The notes under the pieces are model-generated. The model searched no databases. It was not told where the DNA came from and was given only the letters and a program-made list of their open reading frames with translations. The translations under genes were made by a program, and so were the position numbers. From a bacterium BMS3Bbin14 (GTDB taxonomy: Bacteria > Desulfobacterota > Desulfobulbia > Desulfobulbales > Desulfobulbaceae): 64,000 nt of DNA. Positions within the stretch are counted from its first letter, which is position 1. Each line of letters begins with the position of its first letter. This document shows, piece after piece, positions 7,895 through 16,635 of this stretch. The DNA lies in contig BDTX01000011.1 of NCBI GenBank assembly GCA_002897615.1, forward strand, positions 62,001 to 126,000. Reading direction: 5' to 3'.

Positions 7895-8737
7895 TTACGT
7901 CTTTTTCAAGGGCTGGCAGAGCGGACAAAAATAAGTCGCCCGGCCGCCGAGTACCGTTTTTTTCACCTCTTGCCCGCACTGTTTGCACCCGGCACCGGCC
8001 CGGCCGTACACCTGGAACTGCAACTGAAAATATCCCGGTTCACCGTCGGCGTCGAGAAAGTCGGAAATGGTTGAGCCGCCCGCCTCGATGGCCTGGGCCA
8101 GGACCGCCCGGCAGGAGGTGACAACGTTCTGCCACGCATCTTTTTTTATCATGTGAACAGGTGTCTGCGGATGAATTCCGGCGACAAAGAGGATTTCGTT
8201 GGCGTAGATGTTGCCGAGTCCCGCCACCATCCGTGAATCCATAAGAAAATTCTTTACGGCCTGTCTCTTCCCTTGGGCCCGGCGCCACAGCTCGCCGGCA
8301 TTCAGCTCCTCGCTGAAGGGTTCCGGGCCGAGCCGGGCTGAAAATTCGTTCTCCAGGGCTGCCGCCTGCAGCGGCGGCCAGACATAAATGGCACCGAACC
8401 GGCGGGGGTCGTTAAAGCGCAGTTCCCGGCCGTTGTCCAGCAGCAGGCAAAGGTGATCGTGCCGGGCCCGGGGACCGGCGGCCGGAAAAAGGCCGAGGTG
8501 CCCGGTCATGCCGAGATGAACGAGGAGAACGCTCTTGCTGGTCATTCTGATCAACAGGTATTTCGCCCGCCGGTCGATGGCGGCGACCCGGCCGCCCCGG
8601 ATATAGAGGTCGAGGAGTTGCCGCGGCATGGGGGCGCGGAGCCGCCTGTTGCTCCAGCGGACGCCCTGGACGGTGCGGCCGACAAGGTGCGGCTGCAGTC
8701 CCCGGCGCGTAACTTCGACTTCCGGGAGTTCAGGCAT
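7895..8737 (-). CDS. mutM: Formamidopyrimidine-DNA glycosylase (Fpg/MutM)
   Basis: A 280-residue bifunctional glycosylase/AP lyase that removes 8-oxoguanine. The N-terminus MPELPEVE supplies the catalytic Pro2 and Glu3. LLIRMTSKSVLLVHLGMTGHL, DPRRFGAIYVW and VAGLGNIYANEILF are diagnostic. The C-terminal zinc finger (CKQCG...CPLCQ) is complete. Its start overlaps the stop of the upstream phosphopantetheinyl transferase gene by 8 bp. Confidence 0.96.
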   Translation of the reverse strand: MPELPEVEVTRRGLQPHLVGRTVQGVRWSNRRLRAPMPRQLLDLYIRGGRVAAIDRRAKYLLIRMTSKSVLLVHLGMTGHLGLFPAAGPRARHDHLCLLLDNGRELRFNDPRRFGAIYVWPPLQAAALENEFSARLGPEPFSEELNAGELWRRAQGKRQAVKNFLMDSRMVAGLGNIYANEILFVAGIHPQTPVHMIKKDAWQNVVTSCRAVLAQAIEAGGSTISDFLDADGEPGYFQLQFQVYGRAGAGCKQCGQEVKKTVLGGRATYFCPLCQPLKKT

Positions 8738-9551
8738 GATGCTCCTGCCCGGGGTAAAAGGCCAGCATGAAATGATCCAGCTGGGCCGCTGTAATCCTGG
8801 CCGGCTGCGCCCCGCCGCCCGGATAGTTCAACCGGAGAGAAAAGAAATGGTCCCGGTGCAGGCTGTGCAGGGAAAGGCCGTGGAAAACGGCCGGTTGATC
8901 GTGCAGCAACGCCTTCTTGAGGGCCTCCTTGGCGGACCAGAGCAGGGTGAGACGTTCCGTTTCGCCCAGCCCCTGCGCCCCGCGCCGCAGGCAGTCAAGC
9001 TCACCGGCTGCCGCGAAACGGGACTGCACCTGGATGATTTTTTTGCTGATCTTCTGGATATCGATGCCGCACTGCGGCGCCCGGGCGGCCATGGCGACGG
9101 CATAGCCGCTGCTGTGAGATATGGAGATACACGGCCCGGGCTCGTGATCGCCATGGTGGATCAGTTCCGGCCGCCCGGTCTTGGCCGGCAGAATCGAGAT
9201 GGCCGCAAACCCGGCGGCTTCCGGGGCGCTTACCCTGCCGTGCAGGCTGAGTGTCGCATATTTGCAGGCCAACCTGCCGCCCAGCCACTCGCCTTGTCGT
9301 TTGCTATAGGTATAGGTGGCAAAAAGCGCTTTTTCCCGTTCGGAGAGCAGGCCGAGCAGGATTTGCCGTTCAGCCCCGTTTTGCAGCTTTGCCGCCAGAA
9401 CGGCCAGGTCGATCAGGGCCAGGCAGAATGGCGAAGGGGCGTCGTAGCAGTAATAGCGGACAGGCAGGCCGGGGAGCAGCGTGTCCGCCCTGGTGAAAAA
9501 TGATGACAGGGAAAACGGCCGGTTGTCGGCGGCCAGACATTGTCTTGTCAT
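8730..9551 (-). CDS. 4'-phosphopantetheinyl transferase superfamily protein (Sfp-like)
   Basis: A 273-residue Sfp-type enzyme that transfers phosphopantetheine from CoA to carrier proteins. Seen: EWLGGRLACKYA near residue 90, CISISHSSGYAVA, the Mg-site region GIDIQKIS near 164, and LLWSAKEALKKAL near 207. The usual GxDxE motif reads GIDIQ, so the acidic residue normally present is Gln. It is translationally linked to mutM. Its carrier-protein substrate is unknown. Confidence 0.85.
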   Translation of the reverse strand: MTRQCLAADNRPFSLSSFFTRADTLLPGLPVRYYCYDAPSPFCLALIDLAVLAAKLQNGAERQILLGLLSEREKALFATYTYSKRQGEWLGGRLACKYATLSLHGRVSAPEAAGFAAISILPAKTGRPELIHHGDHEPGPCISISHSSGYAVAMAARAPQCGIDIQKISKKIIQVQSRFAAAGELDCLRRGAQGLGETERLTLLWSAKEALKKALLHDQPAVFHGLSLHSLHRDHFFSLRLNYPGGGAQPARITAAQLDHFMLAFYPGQEHHA

Positions 9552-9572
9552 ATCCGGCCGGTGCAGTATAAT
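9545..9572 (+). promoter_or_regulatory. Sigma-70-like promoter for the cvpA-like gene
   Basis: TTGTCA (9545-9550) and TATAAT (9567-9572) are separated by 16 bp, about 55 bp upstream of the ATG at 9627. The -35 box overlaps the start region of the divergent phosphopantetheinyl transferase gene. Confidence 0.55.
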
Positions 9573-9626
9573 GAAAAAAATAAAGTCAACAAAATTCCTC
9601 TTATCCCTCTATCCTATTGTAGGCAA

Positions 9627-10202
9627 ATGATCAATATCAGTGATATTACCTCATTCGACGTTATCGTTGCTCTGATTTTTCTTGTTTTTATCATTCGCGG
9701 GGTCTGGATCGGTTTTATGCGCCAGCTTGCCGCCTTCCTGGCCCTGATCGGCAGTTACTGGCTGGCCGGCCGGTACAGCGATTACCTGATGCCCTATGTC
9801 GGGAGGTTTATTGAAAACCCCAAGGTCGTTTTTTTTATAAGTTTTGCCGTCCTTTTTATCGTCGGCGCCTTTCTCCTTATCCTGACCGGAAAGGCTTTGC
9901 AGCTGGTTATGGATATTTCCCTGCTCGGCTGGTTTGACCGCCTCCTCGGACTCGGGCTTGGCGCCTTCAAGGCCTTTTTTGTGGCGGCTATTCTCCACAT
10001 GGCCCTGAGCGCCGGCCTGTCGTCATCCAATAACCTGGTGCGCAAATCGCTGAGTTCCAAATTTCTGGCCCGGGGCGCGGAAATTGTCCAGGAGGTCATT
10101 CGTAATCCTGAACTGCGCCGGCTTTTTATTCCCAGGGAACCGGCGATTAAACCGGACAAAAAGTCCGCTGCCGGGCCGGACCAGGAAAAGAAACAGGTTT
10201 GA
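9627..10202 (+). CDS. cvpA: CvpA family inner-membrane protein
   Basis: A 191-residue protein with four predicted membrane segments: FDVIVALIFLVFIIRGVWIG, LAAFLALIGSYWLAGRYSD, VVFFISFAVLFIVGAFLLIL and a later FKAFFVAAILHMALSAGL. GWFDRLLGLGLGAFK is the CvpA signature region. The hydrophilic, Lys-rich C-terminus is cytoplasmic or periplasmic. CvpA proteins are linked to colicin V export and envelope stress tolerance, with unknown mechanism. ATG 9627 fits the family start; an extended upstream start is less likely. Confidence 0.82.
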   Translation: MINISDITSFDVIVALIFLVFIIRGVWIGFMRQLAAFLALIGSYWLAGRYSDYLMPYVGRFIENPKVVFFISFAVLFIVGAFLLILTGKALQLVMDISLLGWFDRLLGLGLGAFKAFFVAAILHMALSAGLSSSNNLVRKSLSSKFLARGAEIVQEVIRNPELRRLFIPREPAIKPDKKSAAGPDQEKKQV

Positions 10203-10204
10203 GT

Positions 10205-10924
10205 TCAGCCGCTCTGGCCCGGTTTGCCCGCCCGGGAGACTTCGCTCCCGCCGTAATAGAGACGGGCCAGTTTTTCCGGCTTGACGCGGGCCAGGTAACC
10301 GGCAAGCATGACCTGGTTCAAGAGGGTTGTCCTGATTATGCCGAGGCGTTGCCAGCGCCGGGCCGAGGTCGTGACCGCAGCCGGGGCCACCCTGATCCTG
10401 CCGAGACGCCGCAGGCGGCGAATAAGATCAAGATCTTCAAGGATCGCCTGGTCGGCGAAACCTCCCGCCTGGTGGAATACTTCCCTACGGACAAAGATCG
10501 CCTGATCACCGTACACCATCTGCAGCAGTCTCGAGCGCAGGCCGACACCCCATTCAACGAGCCGCAGTCCTGCCCCCGGTCCATTGATTTTCAGTCGGAA
10601 CGCTCCGGCCGCCGTTTGCGGCCGCTCGAGAATGGCGTGAACATGAACGGCAAAGGCCTCGGGCAAGCGGGTGTCGCAGTGCAGGAACAACAGGTTGTCC
10701 CGGGAAGCGGCCCGGGCGCCCCGGTTTTGCTGCGGCCCTCTGCCCGGCCGGGAGGAGACCGACAGGACCCCTGGCCGCCGGGCCAGCTCCAGGGTATGGT
10801 CCGTGCTGCCGCCGTCGGCGACAATAATTTCCGGTCCCGGCCGCGGCCCTGCCAGCAGGTTGGCGAGCAGCGGCGCGAGGGTGGCCTCTTCATTGAGAGT
10901 GGGGATGATGATGGAAATGTTCAA
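10205..10924 (-). CDS. TIGR04283-type glycosyltransferase (family 2)
   Basis: A GT-A glycosyltransferase of about 239 residues. It opens ISIIIPTLNEEATLAPLL, has EIIVADGGSTDHT, then GRGPQQNRGARAASRDNLLFLHCDTRLP, which is characteristic of the TIGR04283 family, and GDQAIFVRREVF with EDLDLIRRLRR. The family is annotated in arsenosugar-type gene sets, but the true substrate is unproven here. A TTG at 10924 begins the conserved core and overlaps the upstream partner gene by about 35 bp; the frame also extends upstream to 10999. Confidence 0.85.
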   Translation of the reverse strand: MNISIIIPTLNEEATLAPLLANLLAGPRPGPEIIVADGGSTDHTLELARRPGVLSVSSRPGRGPQQNRGARAASRDNLLFLHCDTRLPEAFAVHVHAILERPQTAAGAFRLKINGPGAGLRLVEWGVGLRSRLLQMVYGDQAIFVRREVFHQAGGFADQAILEDLDLIRRLRRLGRIRVAPAAVTTSARRWQRLGIIRTTLLNQVMLAGYLARVKPEKLARLYYGGSEVSRAGKPGQSG

Positions 10925-11540
10925 GGTCCTGCGCCCTGTCGATATCGTGCAGAGGTTGTAGTGTGTATGAAGACAGGCCTGCGGTTGCGGCCCGGTCAAG
11001 GGTCTGGCCGAAAACGGCGGCTGTCCCCCAGCTGATGCCGCTGAAAAGTGACTCCTGGACGGCCGGCGCCAGGCTGCCGTGCAGGCCGATCAGGTAGTAG
11101 CCGCCATCCCGGCTCGGCCCCAGTACCAGGTCATGGGTCAGCAGCCGCTCCAGCGCTTCGGCAATGAGCGGCCCGTCGAGAGCGGGGCAGTCGGAGCCGA
11201 TCAGCACCGCCCGCACCGCCCCTTCCCGCCAGGCCGACTGAAAGGCCGCCAGCATGCGGTGACCGATGTTCCGGCCGCGTTGTTTTGCCAGCGGCAGGGC
11301 ACTGCCGAGCCATTCCCTCATCCGGCGCCGTGAACCGCCGGTGTAATGGAGAACGAGACGGGCCGGCCGCTGCCTGGTCACGGGCCGGACCTGGTTGATG
11401 ACCTGCTCGGTCAGGTGACGCTGCAGTCGCGCCGCGCCCGCGGCTCCCAGTTTATGGATCAGCCGGGTCTTGACCTTGCCGGCCTCCGGATAGCGGGTAA
11501 AGATGATTACCTGTTCGATGGAATGGCGACGAAGAAGCAT
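10890..11540 (-). CDS. TIGR04282/DUF2064 glycosyltransferase-like protein
   Basis: A 216-residue nucleotide-diphospho-sugar transferase-like protein of the TIGR04282/DUF2064 family. Seen: IFTRYPEAGKVKTRLI at residues 14-29, LIGSDCPALDGPLI near 115, and VLGPSRDGGYYLIGL near 140. It pairs with the overlapping TIGR04283 gene, an arrangement common in bacteria. The two are presumably one functional unit acting on a small glycosylated product; that is inference. Confidence 0.85.
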   Translation of the reverse strand: MLLRRHSIEQVIIFTRYPEAGKVKTRLIHKLGAAGAARLQRHLTEQVINQVRPVTRQRPARLVLHYTGGSRRRMREWLGSALPLAKQRGRNIGHRMLAAFQSAWREGAVRAVLIGSDCPALDGPLIAEALERLLTHDLVLGPSRDGGYYLIGLHGSLAPAVQESLFSGISWGTAAVFGQTLDRAATAGLSSYTLQPLHDIDRAQDLEHFHHHPHSQ

Positions 11541-11583
11541 TTGTTTTTCCTATCAGTTGTTATCCGAGAGCGCAAGAATATAA

Positions 11584-11612
11584 TCTGAATCAGTGACGGC
11601 TCACGATCCAGG
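11584..11612. repeat. Degenerate mini MITE scar (29 bp)
   Basis: CTGAATCAGTGACGG followed by CTCACGATCCAGG resembles the two ends of the repeat family joined with no interior. No matching 5-bp flanks are visible. It lies in the divergent gap between the DUF2064 gene and the UPF0280 gene. Confidence 0.55.
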
Positions 11613-11630
11613 GTAAGTTATTGGCTTGTT

Positions 11631-12392
11631 ATGAAACAGGGACCAGGCAGGAAAAAAAGACCGCTGTCGTATCGGGAACGCACGTATCGGCAGGCCGGGC
11701 AGTCCGGCCTGCTTTCCACCTTTGTCAGGATGGTCGAGACGGATCTGCACATTCTCGCGCCGCTGGACGTTGAAGATGAAGCCCTGCGCCTTGTGGCCGG
11801 GGTTCGCAGTCAGGTCGAGGGATATATCCGGCATAATCCGGTTTTTCGCCACAGCCTCAGGCCGCTCCCCCGGGACGCGACGGCACCGGCAGTGGTGCGG
11901 GAGATGCTTGTGGCTGGCCGGCTGGCCGGCGTGGGGCCCATGGCCGCGGTTGCGGGCGCGATCGCCGAGGCCGTGGGCCGTGGGCTGCAAAAGAGCGGGG
12001 TGGATGATTTGATTGTTGAAAACGGCGGCGACATCTTTACCGCCCGCACCAGGGAGTGCACGGTGGCCGTTTTTGCCGGGGAATCACCCCTGAGCGGCAG
12101 GGTGGGTATCCGGCTTGCGCCGGAGATGATGCCCTGCGGTGTCTGCTGCTCGTCCGGGACCGTCGGTCATTCGCTGAGCCTGGGCGTTGCCGATGCCGTG
12201 GTTGTTGTGGCGCCCTCGACCGCCGTGGCCGATGCCGCGGCGACCCGGATCGGCAACGAGGTGGGGCGCGGCCGGGGAGGCCTGGGGCATGCCCTGGAAA
12301 TGGTAAAAGAGCTGAGCGATATCTCGGGCGCCGTCATCATCCGGGATCAGCAGATCGGGGCCTGGGGCGCGGTGGAATTGGTGCGATTGTAG
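11631..12392 (+). CDS. UPF0280 family protein (ApbE-like fold)
   Basis: A 253-residue protein matching UPF0280. Landmarks are YRERTYR, HNPVFRHSLRPL, GPMAAVAGAIAEAVG near residue 103, DLIVENGGDIF near 125, CSSSGTVGHSLSLGVADAVVVVA and DAAATRIGN. The fold is related to ApbE flavin transferases, but function is not established. ATG 11631 is followed by a basic segment. No clear ribosome site is seen. Confidence 0.85.
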   Translation: MKQGPGRKKRPLSYRERTYRQAGQSGLLSTFVRMVETDLHILAPLDVEDEALRLVAGVRSQVEGYIRHNPVFRHSLRPLPRDATAPAVVREMLVAGRLAGVGPMAAVAGAIAEAVGRGLQKSGVDDLIVENGGDIFTARTRECTVAVFAGESPLSGRVGIRLAPEMMPCGVCCSSGTVGHSLSLGVADAVVVVAPSTAVADAAATRIGNEVGRGRGGLGHALEMVKELSDISGAVIIRDQQIGAWGAVELVRL

Positions 12393-12458
12393 GTCAGCAC
12401 AACTGCCGCAGCTTGCTCGTCCTTTGGTGTTGCGGCTTCAGTTGCGTAGTGTCGGGAA

Positions 12459-13160
12459 TCATCCACTGGTCGGCGTCTTTCCGCTTTTGTACAGGTCGAG
12501 CAGTTTCCTGGCCACCAGGGGAAACAGGCCGAGGAGGGCAAACGATATCAGCAGGCCCGGCGAGAAAATACCGGACAGGCCGTCCAGTTCGGCCAGTTTT
12601 CTGCCCGCATTGACATAGACCACGGTGGCGGGCAGCATGCCCAGTTGCGATACCCAGTAATAGGTGGTGAGGCGGATGGAGGTCAGACCCATGGCCAGGT
12701 TGACGATAAAGAAGGGAAAGACCGGGACCAGGCGCAGTGAAAAGAGGTAAAAACCGCCCTCTTTCTCCATGCCCTCGTTGATTTTACCGAGTCTGTCGCC
12801 GAATCTGCTCCGGACCCAGTCCCGCAGCAGGTACCGGGCCGCCATACAGGCCAGGGTTGCGCCGATGCTCGAGGCGAAGGAGACCACGATGGTGCCGGTG
12901 GTCAGGCCGAAGAGGCCGCCTCCCGCCAGGGTCATGATCGCTGCTCCGGGCAGGGACAGGGCCGTGACCACAATATAAATGAGCATGTACGCCCCGATCA
13001 CGGGCAGTCGGTGTTCGGCGTAGAGGGCGGAGAAATGAGCCTGCTGCTCCTTGAGATAGCCCAGGCTCAGGTACTGATCCAGGCCGGCCACCTTGAAGAT
13101 GACAATGAGCAGGACCAGGGCGCCGGCAATACCGAGCTTTTTCAGATGACCGGGCTTCAT
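12459..13160 (-). CDS. TVP38/TMEM64 family (DedA-like) membrane protein
   Basis: A 233-residue integral membrane protein with about six hydrophobic segments. The N-terminal segment (KLGIAGALVLLIVIFKVAG) is followed by ALSLPGAAIMTLAGGGLFGL, the VTT-domain loop, and then FSLRLVPVFPFFIVNLAMG. These are the family's signature. Relatives include DedA proteins involved in lipid carrier or membrane homeostasis. The substrate is unknown. It starts 17 bp downstream of glk on the same strand. Confidence 0.88.
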   Translation of the reverse strand: MKPGHLKKLGIAGALVLLIVIFKVAGLDQYLSLGYLKEQQAHFSALYAEHRLPVIGAYMLIYIVVTALSLPGAAIMTLAGGGLFGLTTGTIVVSFASSIGATLACMAARYLLRDWVRSRFGDRLGKINEGMEKEGGFYLFSLRLVPVFPFFIVNLAMGLTSIRLTTYYWVSQLGMLPATVVYVNAGRKLAELDGLSGIFSPGLLISFALLGLFPLVARKLLDLYKSGKTPTSG

Positions 13161-13177
13161 GCTCGGGATTGACCCGA

Positions 13178-14197
13178 TTACCGGTTAAGCGGGCCGGTTG
13201 CGGAAAAACCGCAGGCCGCCGCGCCCAGCAGGGCCGTTTCAGGTTCGAGAATAACATGAACCGGTATGCGGCCCAGCATCTCCCGATACACCCCGCGGCG
13301 GAACCGAGCCATAAAACGGTCCGGCTCGAGCAGGGGCAGGATCCGCGGCGGGATGCCCCCGCCGATATAAACCCCGCCGGTTGCCAGGACCTTCAGGGCC
13401 AGGTTCGCGGCCTCGGCGGCCAGGATATCAACAAAGAGATGCAGGGTCTCGGCGGCCAGGTTCGCGGCAGACTCCTGATCATTCAAGGCCTTGAGTGCCG
13501 CGGCAACAATGACCGGCGTCCGGTCCCCGGCCCCGCCCAGGCGTTCGGCCAGCCAGGGCGGTTCGGCAATTTCCGTTTTCAGGAAATCGTAGAGGGCAGG
13601 CAGGCCCAGGCCGGAACAGACCTGCTCCACACTGACATGTTCGAACCGTTTCCGCATGAATTCCAGCAGCGCGGCTTGCCTGGCGTTTTCCGGGGCGAAC
13701 GAGGCATGGCCGCCTTCCGACGGGCAGGGCAGCAAACGGTCCTGATCCCGGATGATAAAGGCCTCGCCCAGGCCGGTCCCCGGCGCGATGACCGCGATGG
13801 CTCCCCGGGAAGCCGGTTGGCCGGCATTAATCGTCTTGAGCCGGTCTGCCGGGAGATGGACCGCCCCCATGGCGGTGGCGACCAGGTCGTTCACCAGGCT
13901 CACGGATTTGAGGCCGAATTGCCGCCGCAGTTTTTCACCGTCAATGAACCAGTCCAGGTTGGTCAGCTGGACCCGGTTGTCACTCACCGGGCCGGCAACG
14001 CCGAAGCAGGCATGGTCAGGCCGGCTGTCGTTTGCCGCCAGAAATTCGCTTATCATGGCGGCCGGACTGTCATAGGCGGCGTTCCGATACGTTGCTTCCG
14101 CCAGCGGCGGTCCGGGCCAGGAACCGGCCCGGTGCAGGGCGAGGGAGGTCTTGGTGCCGCCGATATCGCCGGCCAGCAGGCAGGTCCGGGCGGTCAT
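13178..14197 (-). CDS. glk: Glucokinase (Glk type)
   Basis: A protein of about 339 residues phosphorylating glucose with ATP. The start of the mature fold is CLLAGDIGGTKTSLAL (phosphate-1 motif). NLDWFIDGEKLR, LVNDLVATAMGA, IAPGTGLGEAFII and SEGGHASFAP are the glucokinase-specific blocks. ATG 14197 gives the family length; the frame continues upstream to 14299, next to a MITE fragment, but that extension is unlike the family. Confidence 0.92.
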   Translation of the reverse strand: MTARTCLLAGDIGGTKTSLALHRAGSWPGPPLAEATYRNAAYDSPAAMISEFLAANDSRPDHACFGVAGPVSDNRVQLTNLDWFIDGEKLRRQFGLKSVSLVNDLVATAMGAVHLPADRLKTINAGQPASRGAIAVIAPGTGLGEAFIIRDQDRLLPCPSEGGHASFAPENARQAALLEFMRKRFEHVSVEQVCSGLGLPALYDFLKTEIAEPPWLAERLGGAGDRTPVIVAAALKALNDQESAANLAAETLHLFVDILAAEAANLALKVLATGGVYIGGGIPPRILPLLEPDRFMARFRRGVYREMLGRIPVHVILEPETALLGAAACGFSATGPLNR

Positions 14198-14324
14198 TTT
14201 TCTGTCAGCTTCATGGTCTTTTTCGGTTATAATCAAAATCCGCTGAGCCGGTGAGAGATGAAAATTATCCGATAATTTGTAACCGTTCACCAGAGGCAAT
14301 AAACTACCCTCAACTCGTAACTGT

Positions 14325-14448
14325 AACCGTTATCGGGCGGACCGCAGTCCGGCGCGGTGAAAACCAGAAAATACGTTTATTCTGTAATATAATGCAATAA
14401 ATTCCACGTATTGCCTGGAATATTACCTCAAGCCGTCACGGATTCAAG
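14325..14448 (+). mobile_element. MITE-like repeat, right-hand fragment
   Basis: It matches the right 55 percent of the repeat family from CCGTTATCGGGCGG to GTCACGGATTCAAG; the left half is missing. The hairpin arms here are CGGAC and GTCCG, the alternative paired form seen also at 57294-57307. It lies between glk and the U32 peptidase gene. Confidence 0.8.
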
Positions 14449-14501
14449 ATTATTATAGCTGCCCGGCGGCGGAGAAACAAGGGAAGTTCACCGGGGATGC
14501 G

Positions 14502-15770
14502 ATGAGTCACAACAAGAAAATGAATAATAATCAACCTCTGCTCCCTGAACTGCTGGCCCCTGCCGGCAGTTTTGACAAGCTGGTAGCCGCTGTCCATTAC
14601 GGCGCCGATGCCGTGTATCTCGGGGGCTCGCGTTTCAGCCTGCGGGCCCGGGCCGGGAACTTTACCGAAAACGGCTTGCGCCGGGCTCTTGTCTATGCCC
14701 ATGAACACGGGGTCCGGGGGTATGTTACGGTCAATATCTTCGCCCATAACTCCGACCTGGAGGACCTGGGCGATTATCTTCGTTTCCTGCGGGATGCCGG
14801 GGTGGACGGACTGATCATCGCCGATCCGGGCATCCTGCTCATGGCCCGGGAGACGGTGCCGGACCTGCCCGTCCACCTGTCTACCCAGGCCAACGTGACT
14901 AACCGGGCCAGTGCCCGCTTCTGGGTTTCCCAAGGGGTCTGTCGTCTCAACCTGGCCCGGGAGCTGGGGCTTGATGAAATCAAACAGATCCGGGCGGCCA
15001 CGGATACCGAGCTGGAATTTTTTGTCCACGGCGCCATCTGCATCTCCTATTCCGGGCGCTGCATGCTGAGCAACTATTTCACCGGCCGGGACGCCAACCT
15101 CGGCGACTGCGCCCATCCCTGCCGTTATTCCTATCATCTTGTCGAGGAAAAACGGCCCGGTCAATATTTTCCGGTGGAAGAGGACGAGCGGGGCACCTAT
15201 ATCTTTAATTCCCGCGACCTCTGTCTGCTCGGCCGGCTGCCGGACCTCGTGGCCGCCGGGGTTGATTCCCTGAAGATCGAAGGCCGGATGAAATCGGTCG
15301 GCTATGTAGGTTCGGTGGTGCGGGTGTACCGGGCGGCCCTGGACTGGATCGGCCAACAGGTGGCCGCCGGCAGAGAGGCCGGCGAGTGTGTCCTGCCCGG
15401 CCGTTTCAGCGCCGAGCTGGCCAAGGTCGGCACCCGCGGCCGGACGGAAAACTTTTTCAGCGGCCCGCCGGACGGCGGCAGCATGCTCTATGACCGGAGC
15501 CGGACCGCGCAGCCCTGGGCGCCGGTGGGTATTGTCCGCGATGCGGCAGCGCTGCTCATCGAGGCCCGCAATGTCCTTGAGACCGGCGATTGCATAGAAT
15601 ACCTTGGCCGCGGCCTGAACACCGTTTCCTGTGTCGTCAGCCGGATGAGCTTTGAAAACGGCGGCGCCACCAACCGGGCCAATCCCGGAAACCGGGTCCG
15701 GCTGACCACCGATCCGGTCATCGCTCATCCGGAAAACAACGCCCTGTTCCTTAAAAAGATGACCGACTGA
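14502..15770 (+). CDS. U32 family peptidase (YhbU/RlhA-like)
   Basis: A 422-residue U32-family protein. It begins LLAPAGSFDKLVAAVHYGADAVYLGG. The signature block is at about residues 176-205 (FVHGAICISYSGRCMLS, then CAHPCRY), with cysteines that in relatives bind an iron-sulfur cluster. SLKIEGRMKSVGYV follows. Characterised relatives act in tRNA/rRNA hydroxylation (TrhP, RlhA), so a peptidase role is doubtful. It is a single gene with no same-strand neighbour. Confidence 0.9.
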   Translation: MSHNKKMNNNQPLLPELLAPAGSFDKLVAAVHYGADAVYLGGSRFSLRARAGNFTENGLRRALVYAHEHGVRGYVTVNIFAHNSDLEDLGDYLRFLRDAGVDGLIIADPGILLMARETVPDLPVHLSTQANVTNRASARFWVSQGVCRLNLARELGLDEIKQIRAATDTELEFFVHGAICISYSGRCMLSNYFTGRDANLGDCAHPCRYSYHLVEEKRPGQYFPVEEDERGTYIFNSRDLCLLGRLPDLVAAGVDSLKIEGRMKSVGYVGSVVRVYRAALDWIGQQVAAGREAGECVLPGRFSAELAKVGTRGRTENFFSGPPDGGSMLYDRSRTAQPWAPVGIVRDAAALLIEARNVLETGDCIEYLGRGLNTVSCVVSRMSFENGGATNRANPGNRVRLTTDPVIAHPENNALFLKKMTD

Positions 15771-15820
15771 CCGGGAGATTGAGCGGGGCGGGATGTTTTT
15801 TTGTTCTCTATCGTTTGAAA

Positions 15821-15835
15821 TCAAGCCGTCACGGA
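15821..15835. repeat. Scar of the MITE right terminal repeat
   Basis: TCAAGCCGTCACGGA at this position equals the inner right end of the repeat family; the final ATTCAGG is missing. It is the last trace of the family before the accessory region. Confidence 0.45.
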
Positions 15836-15852
15836 ATAAAAAAAGCGCTGGG

Positions 15853-16566
15853 TCAGCGCCTCCTGGACTTGCTGCTGATTTCTTCCAGCATGTCCATCTG
15901 GATCTGCTGGGTCTCAAGGAACCGGAGCCACTGGTAATGGATCAGGGTATCCAGTTTTTCAAGGATGATCCGGATTTCCAGCTCCGCCTTGAGGTTGACC
16001 TGGTAATCGTTTTGGGCCCGCAGCCGGTCACGCTTCTCCTGCCGGTTCTGGCTCATCATGATCACCGGTGCCTGCAGTGCGGCCACCAGCGATAACATGA
16101 GGTTGAGGAGGATAAAGGGATAGGGGTCAAACGGCTGCTTGATCAGCATGAGCGAATTGCCGACAATCCAGATAGCCATGAACATGAGAAAAGAGAGGAT
16201 AAAGGACCAGGAACCGCCGAAAGCGGCGACCTTGTCGGCAATCCTGTCGCCAAAGCATAAGCGCTCCTCGTACTCTTCGTTGATATTCTCCGACAGGATA
16301 TCGTTGTCATGAATACTCTGAACTACTTCCTGCTCCAGGCTGTCCAGTTCGCCCAGATCTTTCTCCATGATGCGCTGCACATATTTGGCCCGGTAGGTGT
16401 TGAGACAGGAGAGGCAGATATCACCGTCGTCCGACCAGTCCCGAACCTCCCCCTTGATAAACTGCTGAATACTTTCCCTGACCAGGTTGGGGGGGATAAG
16501 CTCATCTTTTCTCTTTTCCTGGTGACAGACCTGGCAGGTGCGGGTTTCTTTTTTTTCTCTGTTCAT
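15853..16566 (-). CDS. DUF1003 domain membrane protein with N-terminal cysteine pairs
   Basis: A 237-residue protein. Residues about 10-60 carry CQVCHQEK and CLSCLNTY, a zinc-ribbon-like arrangement. DRIADKVAAFGGSWSF leads into two transmembrane segments (ILSFLMFMAIWIVGNSLML and FILLNLMLSLVAALQAPVIMM) and then SQNRQEKRDRLRAQNDYQVN, the DUF1003 signature. The C-terminal tail is coiled-coil-like. Function of the family is unknown. Confidence 0.88.
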   Translation of the reverse strand: MNREKKETRTCQVCHQEKRKDELIPPNLVRESIQQFIKGEVRDWSDDGDICLSCLNTYRAKYVQRIMEKDLGELDSLEQEVVQSIHDNDILSENINEEYEERLCFGDRIADKVAAFGGSWSFILSFLMFMAIWIVGNSLMLIKQPFDPYPFILLNLMLSLVAALQAPVIMMSQNRQEKRDRLRAQNDYQVNLKAELEIRIILEKLDTLIHYQWLRFLETQQIQMDMLEEISSKSRRR

Positions 16567-16635
16567 GACGTGTCTGTTCCATCAGCTGAGAGCCTTGTTG
16601 CCGCGGCCCGGATTGTTCGGTGTTTCGGGGTGGTC

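Noticed and set aside
7664-8074. Open reading frame through a MITE (also at 28848-29045 and 38848-39075) encoding similar peptides
   Set aside because: The shared peptide reflects the repeated DNA. In other full copies, such as 46786-47004, the same frame closes early (at about CCAGTAA), there is no ribosome site, and copies differ at frame-breaking positions.
14436-15917. 493-codon frame on the minus strand
   Set aside because: It is antisense to the well-supported U32 peptidase gene, has no family features and arises from the GC-rich third-position pattern.
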